A stretch of DNA of 64,000 bases from positions 1-64,000 of the forward strand of contig JADGRC010000073.1 of assembly GCA_017881245.1 (NCBI GenBank), given 5' to 3'. This stretch comes from Pseudomonadota bacterium (GTDB taxonomy: Bacteria > Myxococcota_A > Polyangia > Fen-1088). The translations under genes were made by a program, and so were the position numbers. Shown here in pieces: positions 24,006 through 31,035 of this stretch; positions within the stretch are counted from its first letter, which is position 1; the number at the start of each line of letters is the position of its first letter. Under the pieces are notes generated by a model that saw only the letters and a program-made list of their open reading frames with translations, did not search any database and was not told the DNA's origin.

Positions 24006-26585
24006 GTGAGACAGCTGCTCCTGTGTTCGGTCGCCTTGTTCTTCGGAACCACGCTGCTCGCCGCCGAACCCGGGCGCCGGACGGTCAATTTCAACCGCGA
24101 GTGGAAGTTCCTTCTGGGCGATCATCCCGGTGCGGAGGCCCCCGGCAGCGACGACAAATATTGGGACGACGTAGGACTGCCGCATTCCTTTAGCATTCCG
24201 TACTTCGCCGCCCCGCAGTTTTATGTTGGCACCGGCTGGTATCGGAAGCACTTCGACGTCCCGACCAACTGGGTCGGCAAACGGTTGTCCCTTGAATTTG
24301 ACGGCGCGTTTCAGGACGCGGAAGTCTTCGTAAACGGCCGACGGCTAAGTGAGCACACGGGCGGCTACACGGGATTTTCCGTGGACATCACGGGCGTGGT
24401 GAAGACCGGCGCCAACGTCGTCGCCGTGCGTGTCGACAACCGGTGGAATCCGCGGCTCGCCCCGCGCGCAGGCGAGCACGTCTTTAGTGGCGGTATTTAC
24501 CGCGACGTGCGGCTGGTCGCGACCGGGAGACTGCACGTCACTTGGTATGGCACGTTCGTTACCACGCCGCGGATCTCGAAAGAGTCCGTAACGGCGAACG
24601 TAAAGACGGAGGTCCGTAACGACAGCGCCTTCGCGAAGACGTGTCTGCTGAAAACGGTCCTCCTTGATCCCGACGGAAAAACGGTCGCGAGCATGTCCAC
24701 CACGCGATCGGTGCCCGCGGGCACGACCGTGACGTTCGATCAAACCAGCGACCCCATCGCCGGACCGAAGTTGTGGCATCCCGACCATCCGTTCCTATAC
24801 AGAGCGGTGAGCGAAGTTTACGAAGGCAGGGCGATGTCGGATCAATTCGCAACGACGTTTGGTTTGCGTTGGTTCAAGTGGACGTCGGACCAGGGATTTT
24901 TTCTGAACGGCGAGCATTACTATTTCAAGGGCGCGAACGCGCACCAGGACCACGCGGGGTGGGGCGACGCCGTGACGGACAGCGGGTTCTTCCGCGACGT
25001 GAAGATGGTGAAGGACGCGGGGTTCGATTTCATCCGCGGCTCGCACTACCCGCATGCCCCGGCGTTTGCGGATGCGTGCGACAGGCTGGGCGTGTTGTTT
25101 TGGTCGGAAAACAGTTTCTGGGGCACGGCCGGCTTCAAGAGTCCCTGGAGCAGCAGCGCCTATCCGCCAGAGTCTGAAAATCAGCCCGGGTTCAAGCAAA
25201 GTGTCAAGGACAGCCTGCGCGACATGATTCGCATCAATCGCAACCATCCAAGCATCATCGCGTGGAGCATGGACAACGAGGTGTTCTTCACGGAGGAGTC
25301 GACGCTGCCCGCCGTCAGGACTTTCCTGAAGGAACTGGTGGCATATTCGCACGAGCTCGATCCGACGCGGCCGGCGGCCATCGGCGGCTGCCAGCGCGGC
25401 GCCCTGAACAAGCTCGGTGACATTGCCGGCTACAACGGCGACGGCGCACGGCTGTTCATCAATCCCGGCCTTCCCAACCTGGTGACCGAGTACGGATCGA
25501 CGATGGTCGACCGGCCGGGCACATACGCGCCAGGCTGGGGCGATCTCGTCGAAGACCCAAACGACGACGCGCGGCCATTGGTCTGGCGCCATCCGTGGCG
25601 CAGCGGCGAAGTGCTTTGGTGCGCGTTCGATCACGGCAGCATCGCCGGGCGGCGCTTCGGCGCGATGGGAATGGTCGACTACTTCCGGCTGCCGAAGCGC
25701 CAGTGGTACTGGTATCGGAACGAGTACCGGCAAATTCCGCCGCCGGCCTGGCCCGCGCCCGGCACTCCCGCCGGGTTGAGAATTGCGGCCGACAAGACAA
25801 CCCTGAACTCGGCTGACGGCACCGACGATGCGCAGATCGTCGTCACCGTCATCGACAAGGAGGGTAGGGCATTGAGCAATTCGCCTCCGGTCACGCTGGC
25901 AATTGCCTCCGGTCCGGGTGAATTTCCAACCGGCCCTTCAATCACGTTTGCGGCGGAGTCCGACATCACCATCCGCGATGGCCAGGCGGCGATGGAGTTT
26001 CGTTCTTATCATGCGGGCGAGACTCTGATCCGTGCCACCTCGCCCGGACTCAAGGACGCTACAGTCACCATCATTTCCTTGGGCGAGTCGAAATTCGTTC
26101 CCCGGGTCACCCCGCCCGTGAAACCGCGTCCCTATGTACGCTTCGAAGGACACGCACCGGGGACCGGAACGGGGACGAATTCAGCGTTTGGCCTGAACAA
26201 CCCAACCAAGGCCAGCAGCGAGACATCCGACCACGACGCCGGCCTCGCCAACGACGGCAATCCCACCACCTTTTGGCAGGCGCGGGACGCGGCGGCCGAC
26301 GCCTGGTGGCAGGTGGACCTGGAGCGCGTCGTCGCGGTGTCGCAAACGCGGCTCGGCTTTCCATCCGAGGGCGACTGCCCTTATAGAATCGAGTTTTCCA
26401 ACGACCAGATCCACTGGACGCTGGGCGTGGACCGAACCCGCAATCGCAGCACCGACAAGACGCGCACGGATGCTGTCACGCCGGCAATCACCGGGCGATT
26501 CGTTCGGGTGACGTTCACGGAAGTGCCCGCCGGAAAGCTCGCCGCCTTGGCCGAGATAGAGGTTATCGGACGAGTCGCGCAGTAG
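24006..26585 (+). CDS. Secreted glycoside hydrolase family 2 (beta-galactosidase type)
   Basis: An 859-residue exported enzyme. Signal peptide (MRQLLLCSVALFFGTTLLAA), sugar-binding jelly roll (about 25-190, FNREWKFLLGD, VGTGWYRKHFDV), immunoglobulin-like domain, then a TIM barrel with acid/base Glu425 in WSMDNEVFF and nucleophile Glu495 in LVTEYGS. FKGANAHQDHAGWG and NRNHPSIIAWS are family signatures. A further beta domain (about 590-690) and a C-terminal discoidin/F5-8C-like domain (about 705-859, HDAGLANDGNPTTFWQARD, WWQVDLERVVAVSQTRL) probably bind carbohydrate. It would hydrolyse beta-galactosides or related links. The start is GTG 24006. Confidence 0.92.
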   Translation: MRQLLLCSVALFFGTTLLAAEPGRRTVNFNREWKFLLGDHPGAEAPGSDDKYWDDVGLPHSFSIPYFAAPQFYVGTGWYRKHFDVPTNWVGKRLSLEFDGAFQDAEVFVNGRRLSEHTGGYTGFSVDITGVVKTGANVVAVRVDNRWNPRLAPRAGEHVFSGGIYRDVRLVATGRLHVTWYGTFVTTPRISKESVTANVKTEVRNDSAFAKTCLLKTVLLDPDGKTVASMSTTRSVPAGTTVTFDQTSDPIAGPKLWHPDHPFLYRAVSEVYEGRAMSDQFATTFGLRWFKWTSDQGFFLNGEHYYFKGANAHQDHAGWGDAVTDSGFFRDVKMVKDAGFDFIRGSHYPHAPAFADACDRLGVLFWSENSFWGTAGFKSPWSSSAYPPESENQPGFKQSVKDSLRDMIRINRNHPSIIAWSMDNEVFFTEESTLPAVRTFLKELVAYSHELDPTRPAAIGGCQRGALNKLGDIAGYNGDGARLFINPGLPNLVTEYGSTMVDRPGTYAPGWGDLVEDPNDDARPLVWRHPWRSGEVLWCAFDHGSIAGRRFGAMGMVDYFRLPKRQWYWYRNEYRQIPPPAWPAPGTPAGLRIAADKTTLNSADGTDDAQIVVTVIDKEGRALSNSPPVTLAIASGPGEFPTGPSITFAAESDITIRDGQAAMEFRSYHAGETLIRATSPGLKDATVTIISLGESKFVPRVTPPVKPRPYVRFEGHAPGTGTGTNSAFGLNNPTKASSETSDHDAGLANDGNPTTFWQARDAAADAWWQVDLERVVAVSQTRLGFPSEGDCPYRIEFSNDQIHWTLGVDRTRNRSTDKTRTDAVTPAITGRFVRVTFTEVPAGKLAALAEIEVIGRVAQ

Positions 26586-26588
26586 GGA

Positions 26589-28241
26589 CTACGGCGTGAA
26601 CACGCGCGTCCAGCTGAACACCGCCGCGGTCGAGGGGTCGACCGTCAACTTGACCCAGTCCTTGAAGTTGGTCGAGCCGTCGACCGTGATGCGCGTCAGA
26701 TTCGGCACTGGGAACGCCACCGGGTGCATGATGCCGGTCGCACTCGTTGGATCGGCGAGCGGATGGTCGGACTCGTACAGATGTGAATCGCCGTTGAACA
26801 GAAGCACCGGCTTGCCGTAGGCAACGGTCAACGTGGCGAGTTGCTGGACAAAGGCATCGTACCCGTTAAGCCCGTCGCCACCCGCAATGAAGGCGGCCGG
26901 ATCCCACATGTCGGCCTGCAAACCAATCACGATTCCCGCGGAGCCATCCGTCGTGGCCTGCGCGAATGCCCGGGCGAGCCAGCGGCTGTTGGCGGCGTTG
27001 CGCTTCGCGACCTCATCCGCTTGAGCGGCGGGGTTCGAAAATGTTCCCGTCCAGGGCAGAAGATCGTTGTTTGACCCCGGAAGGTTCAAGGTCACGAACA
27101 GGACGTTGGCCTGTTCCCACAACACGTTCTCGACGAAGGCCGCGTCATCTGGGTAGAGCGGATCGAAAGCCAGCGCCTGCGAGACGACGTTCTTCTGGAC
27201 CCCGCCGATGGTCTTGCCGGGATTCGGGAAGAAGAGCTGCCGGTCCTTGGCCAGCTCGTCGGGCGGGTATCCGCTGCTCGATTCCTTGGGCTTGTGACAG
27301 TCGGTCCATTCGTTGTCGCCCGGCGTGTAGACGAAGGGATCGGCGAACGACTGGAAGAACCCGAAGACCATCGAATTCCAGGCGGCCGTGCAGGGCATAC
27401 TGCCCGAGTGGATGTCGCCGAGGAAGAGCGCCAGGTCAACGTCCGGATCGGCGTTGACCTGGGCGATGAACGATGGCGCCGACGCCGCCAGCGCGGTGCT
27501 GTAGGGCCAGTCGCCGAACACGGCTAAAGTGGTCGTGCTCTTTGAACAGGTCACGGTCGCCGTCAAGGTGTCGGTGCACGCGGGGGTCGGATCGCCGTCG
27601 GAGACGGTGAGGGTGATGGTCACGGGACCCGCCGTCGTGCAGGTGAACGTCGGCGCTTTCGCCGTGGTGCTGTCAAAGGACCCGGAACTCGCGCTCCAGA
27701 CGTAGGAGACGGCCGAGGGGCCGTTGTCCGCGTCGTGGCTCTTCCCGTCGAGCGCGATACTGCCGCCGACGGTGATCTCGGTCGGGTTTGCACCGATGCC
27801 GTCGGCAACCGGGCACACGTTGATCGTGCCGTTCACCATAACGCTTCCCGATCGCGCACCCTGGTGGCAAGTGAGGTGGACATTGACCGGCACGGTTACA
27901 CGGGCGGCAATGTTGAACGTGGCCGATCCACCGCACGTGGTCCCGTCGGTGGCGGTCGCCGACAGCGCGATGCCGTAGGGCCCCCCCACGGGGATCCCGT
28001 CAATGGTGACCGAGATTGAAGCGCTGTGGCTGACGTCGATCGTCGCCGATCTACTGAAGCCGCCCGGCCCTGTGATTTCGTAGCTGGCGACGTTAAACGT
28101 CAGACCCGGCGTCCCGTCGATGTGCAGGCCGAACGAACCCACCTCGATCGGCCTGGAGCCGAGATCGTCGCCGCACGCGCCGAAAAGAGTCAGACCGGAT
28201 ACAGCCGCCGCCAAGAGAGTTGCCTTCGCGCGTCGAATCAT
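26589..28241 (-). CDS. Lipoprotein with PKD-like and calcineurin-type phosphoesterase domains
   Basis: A 550-residue protein starting at ATG 28241. Signal peptide with lipobox SGLTLFGACGDD. Residues about 30-150 are beta-rich, followed by a PKD-like Ig fold (VSYVWSASSGSFDSTTAKAPTFTCTTAGPVTITLTVSDGD). From about 245 a metallophosphoesterase fold begins with the metal-ligand blocks LAVFGDWPYST, ALFLGDIHSGS and YTPGDNEWTDCH, and ends with LLFNGDSHLYESDHPL. Known relatives include purple-acid-phosphatase-like secreted proteins. The substrate is unknown. It converges on the GH2 gene with only 3 bases between the stops and no hairpin terminator. Confidence 0.82.
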   Translation of the reverse strand: MIRRAKATLLAAAVSGLTLFGACGDDLGSRPIEVGSFGLHIDGTPGLTFNVASYEITGPGGFSRSATIDVSHSASISVTIDGIPVGGPYGIALSATATDGTTCGGSATFNIAARVTVPVNVHLTCHQGARSGSVMVNGTINVCPVADGIGANPTEITVGGSIALDGKSHDADNGPSAVSYVWSASSGSFDSTTAKAPTFTCTTAGPVTITLTVSDGDPTPACTDTLTATVTCSKSTTTLAVFGDWPYSTALAASAPSFIAQVNADPDVDLALFLGDIHSGSMPCTAAWNSMVFGFFQSFADPFVYTPGDNEWTDCHKPKESSSGYPPDELAKDRQLFFPNPGKTIGGVQKNVVSQALAFDPLYPDDAAFVENVLWEQANVLFVTLNLPGSNNDLLPWTGTFSNPAAQADEVAKRNAANSRWLARAFAQATTDGSAGIVIGLQADMWDPAAFIAGGDGLNGYDAFVQQLATLTVAYGKPVLLFNGDSHLYESDHPLADPTSATGIMHPVAFPVPNLTRITVDGSTNFKDWVKLTVDPSTAAVFSWTRVFTP

Positions 28242-28898
28242 GAACAGTGCCTCCGTTTTAGGTCCGCAGATGCGACGGCACACTATCGGGCCACGTTTGT
28301 CGGACGGGCGACAGTTCGGCAACGATTCGGCCTTGCGGCCTTGCGGTCTGAGGGCGAGTTCCTGGCGATTTCCTGCGCTTCTGCGCCGGCTGCTGTGAAT
28401 GCGAAACAGCGAACCCTAAGAGGACCCTAAGAGGGCGAGCGGATAGCGCTCCCCAGCGCCAACCGCTCGCCCTTCCCCCTGCCCCTTTTTCCCCCACCTT
28501 CCACCGACACCACCCATCCGTCTTTACCTTCGCCCCCGTTCCCGCCTCCGCTTTAGTCTAAGGAAAAGCCAACTCCTGCTCTTGCGATCCCCCACGGACA
28601 GGCCTTGGAACAGCAAGCGGCATACCAGGGCATTCGACCCGGAAAGACAGCCGTTGGAAGTTCGCGTCCCCTTCGAGGACGTTCAAGATTGATCAGGTTG
28701 TGCAGAAAAGGGTTGATCGAGCTGTGCAACCGGAACGGGGAAGGTGGGCATCGGGCATCAACCTCCGCACGGCGAGGTGTCGCCGCACGAATCCCAGAAC
28801 CGTGTCGCGCGCGGTCAAAACGACGCGTCAATCCCCTGGGGGACAACGTGCCGCAGGCCCGATGATGGACACGCGCCGCACGATCCGGGCGACGTTAG
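28242..28898. other. Gene-free region with a long hairpin and short repeats
   Basis: About 650 bases with no convincing coding sequence, in contrast to the dense surroundings. It contains a long inverted repeat (28432-28473), a twice-repeated ACCCTAAGAGG just before it (28412-28434), a pyrimidine-rich tract (about 28471-28555), and two imperfect 17-base direct repeats starting TTGATC and ending TGTGCA at 28689 and 28713. The left end should hold the promoter of the phosphoesterase gene. The right end runs into broken gene fragments, so the region is probably decaying. Confidence 0.5.
28432..28473. other. Long hairpin (inverted repeat)
   Basis: AGGGCGAGCGG pairs perfectly with CCGCTCGCCCT (11 bp) around an inner stem GCGCT-CCCC-AGCGC. 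A pyrimidine-rich run with a short T tract (CCCCTTTTTCCCCC) begins about 20 bases later on the plus strand. It could be a transcription terminator or a relic; no plus-strand gene ends close upstream. Confidence 0.5.
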
Positions 28899-29012
28899 CC
28901 CGACCGGCATCTCGCCGATCTCGTCCAGAAAGACCGTGCCCCCCGACGCGGCCTCCAGCAACCCGGCCTTGGCTTGCTTGGCGTCGGTGAAGGCGCCTTT
29001 CTCATAGCCGAG
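28899..29012 (-). pseudogene. Fragment of a sigma54-dependent activator (AAA+ domain)
   Basis: On the minus strand the sequence encodes [20 protein letters not shown], then [19 protein letters not shown]. This is the core of the sigma54 interaction domain: the GAFTGA loop (here GAFTDA) that touches sigma54, followed by the Walker B strand with FLDEIGE. Similarity stops abruptly on both sides: the Walker A part is missing beyond 29012, and the expected LQ.KLLRVLQ is replaced by unrelated sequence. Only about 38 of 240 domain residues remain, so this is a gene remnant, not a functional regulator. Confidence 0.75.
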
Positions 29013-29655
29013 CCGGCATCGATATCGAGCTGATTTCCAGCCGGGAGGAAGCGCATCTGCTCGCGCTGGCGGCGCTGGACGGGACGCCGGACCACATTCG
29101 GTCGCTTCTGATCGACGTGGGCCCGGATGGAGCGCGGGTGATTTTGGCCTCCGGGGACCAGGCGCTTGCGTTTTGGGAGTTGCGTCTGGAGCTGAGGCAG
29201 GTGGCGGAGCCCTGGCCGCCGCCCGTGAGACCGGCGACAAGGTTCTCTGGAATCATCTCTGGAGCGCCTTGCGGACGCGCGTGCGCGAGTTGGTGTCTGC
29301 GACGCGCCCGGGCGCACCCCGGGGCGGGGTTGACTCGGTCGTGGCCGTCGCGGGAACCGCGGCCACCGTGGTTGGCTTCGCGGCCGATGGCGGAACCCGA
29401 GTGACCGGCGCCGAGATCAGCCGGGCCATCGAACGGCTATTACCGGATTCCGGTAGCGGGCGGCGACAACGCCCCGATCCAGGATGGAAGGATCTGAAGT
29501 TGGCGGGCGCGGTGTTTCTCGAAGCGATATTGGACCGGCTCGGCCCAACCACCGTCGAGGCCGTGGATCTAAGGTTGGCGGACGGCGTGATCGGCGGTTT
29601 GGCGCGCAGGAGTACCAGCGAGGAAAACCCCCGCCGGCACTCGGGCGACTACTGA
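29012..29655 (+). pseudogene. Truncated and frameshifted Ppx/GppA phosphatase gene
   Basis: The plus strand encodes the later part of an exopolyphosphatase/GppA-like protein. The first part reads [20 protein letters not shown] and [19 protein letters not shown], corresponding to the family's EA.L and DiGgGS region, with GGS degraded to PDG. At about 29209 the frame shifts by one base: [10 protein letters not shown] continues as [18 protein letters not shown] in the next frame. The rest carries VVAVAGTAATVVGFA and KLAGAVFLEAILDRLGPTTVE, then LADGVIGGLA, ending normally at 29655. The N-terminal ATPase half is absent, cut at the junction with the sigma54 fragment. The altered phosphate-binding motif and truncation argue that it is dead. 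Confidence 0.7.
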
Positions 29656-30089
29656 GCCACCGTCACGGCAAGCTGGCGTGTCTTGTCTGGTTCCGGAAGC
29701 TTGGCTGCCTCCGTGAACCGTTCGACGTGCCAGGAGAGTGATGCGCGGCGACTGACCACCGCGCACATCGATTGGTTCTTAGGGATTTCCAGCCAGCCGC
29801 GGGCCGGCATCACCACCGAAGACATCTGTGTCCCGTCGGTAAAGCAGTCCGCCGCCGTGCCATCGTGCCGGGGAACCCGGAAAACCACGACCGGCCCGCT
29901 CCGATCGCTGTGCAAGTGAAGCAACCGCGCCGGCCCGGCGACGATCAGGCGCGGCTCGGGATCCGACACGATCAACGTCTGGCGAAAATCGGCATGATCC
30001 GACCGCCAACCTCCCATCCGACCTGCACAACCACCCACTCCAAGAACCAATAAGACAAGACAAGCCCGACGACTAAGTTCCACCACCAT
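29649..30089 (-). CDS. Small putative lipoprotein
   Basis: A 146-residue protein. ATG 30089 is placed by a strong purine-rich site, GAGGGGGAG, a few bases upstream. Signal peptide RACLVLLVLGVGGC gives a lipobox. The mature domain is beta-rich (TLIVSDPEPRLIVAGPARLLHLHSDRSGPVVVFRV) with two cysteines that could form a disulfide (ADCF and SMCA). No family is recognised. Its 3' end overlaps the stop of the convergent Ppx/GppA remnant by 7 bases. Confidence 0.65.
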   Translation of the reverse strand: MVVELSRRACLVLLVLGVGGCAGRMGGWRSDHADFRQTLIVSDPEPRLIVAGPARLLHLHSDRSGPVVVFRVPRHDGTAADCFTDGTQMSSVVMPARGWLEIPKNQSMCAVVSRRASLSWHVERFTEAAKLPEPDKTRQLAVTVAQ

Positions 30090-30130
30090 TTCGGCTCCCC
30101 CTCGACTAATTGAAATTAACAAAACTCGTT

Positions 30131-30144
30131 ACAGTGCTCACTGT
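30131..30144. promoter_or_regulatory. Inverted repeat, possible operator
   Basis: ACAGTG-CT-CACTGT is a perfect 6+2+6 inverted repeat in an unusually A/T-rich stretch (about 30105-30190). It lies about 42 bases before the small lipoprotein's start and between it and the divergent VOC gene. Size and symmetry suit a dimeric repressor. The regulator is unknown. Confidence 0.4.
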
Positions 30145-30358
30145 ACTCAGAAAACTTCAAAAGAAAATATCTTTCTCGTCAATTCGACGTAACTTCTTGC
30201 GACGGTGACTCGTTGTCGTTCAAGCTACGGACGATCTCGACCATTCTTCTCAGGGATTTCTCTCGGTATTCCAGAAATCGTCCGCCGGCGTAGATGGGGC
30301 GCCATTGTCCTGTTCCTGGAACCGGGGGAGTGTTAGGAATCGGCCTGGGGGACACACC

Positions 30359-30844
30359 ATGGCAAAAGCAAAGAGCGCGGTTCCTGAGGGCTACCACACG
30401 GTAACGGCGTCGCTGGTCCTGGACGACAGTGCCAAGGCGATCGAATGGTACAAGCGCGCGTTCGGGGCAGAGGAACGCGCGCGCAGTATCGGCCCGGATG
30501 GGAGGATCATGCACGCGGAGATCCAAATCGGTGATTCGCGCGTGATGCTCAACGACGCGATGATGGGCGGCAAGAGCGCTCGCGAATTCGGGGGCTCGCC
30601 CGCAAGCCTGTGGATCTATGTTACGGACTGCGACGACTTCTACAATCGGGCCGTCGCGTCGGGCGCCCAGCCGATGATGCCGCTCGCCGACATGTTCTGG
30701 GGCGATCGGTTCGGGGCCATCATCGATCCCTTCGGCTATCGCTGGTCGATCGCGACGCGCGCGGAAGACCTGACCGTCGACGAGATCCAACAGCGGGAGG
30801 CGGCCTGGTTGAAGGAATTCGCCGCCAAGGGCGGCAAGTTCTGA
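30359..30844 (+). CDS. VOC (glyoxalase/PhnB-like) family protein
   Basis: A 161-residue cytoplasmic protein with the paired beta-alpha-beta-beta-beta modules of the vicinal-oxygen-chelate fold. The sequence VTASLVLDDSAKAIEWYKRAFGAEE, IMHAEIQIGDSRVMLNDAMMG, ASLWIYVTDCDDFYNRAVASGAQ and FWGDRFGAIIDPFGYRWSIAT is typical of the PhnB-like (DUF1428/3-demethylubiquinone-like) group, including the terminal DPFGh.W motif. These small proteins occur as glyoxalases, resistance proteins or of unknown role. ATG 30359 follows a purine-rich leader (CTGGGGGAC). It stands alone. Confidence 0.88.
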   Translation: MAKAKSAVPEGYHTVTASLVLDDSAKAIEWYKRAFGAEERARSIGPDGRIMHAEIQIGDSRVMLNDAMMGGKSAREFGGSPASLWIYVTDCDDFYNRAVASGAQPMMPLADMFWGDRFGAIIDPFGYRWSIATRAEDLTVDEIQQREAAWLKEFAAKGGKF

Positions 30845-31035
30845 CGCGGTCTACGCGAACCTGAACCGCAGCTTGGCGGCCCAATCCGATCTATCCCAGG
30901 ATGGAGGCGTGTCGACGGATCGACAAGGTGATGCCCTGCCTCGCGATCGCGGTGCTGGAGGCGCCGGTCGCGTGGGCGGGGGGACGGGGCCGGGCGCGAC
31001 ATTTACGAACGATCCCCAGCCCGCGACAGGAAGGG

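Noticed and set aside
28605-28865. Small plus-strand frame in the gene-free region
   Set aside because: No ribosome binding site, no domain, and Arg/Ser/Gly-rich composition expected of random GC-rich DNA.
28815-29240. A complete regulator gene from the minus-strand frame
   Set aside because: Only about 38 residues match a sigma54 activator; both flanks are unrelated and the opposite strand carries the Ppx/GppA remnant.
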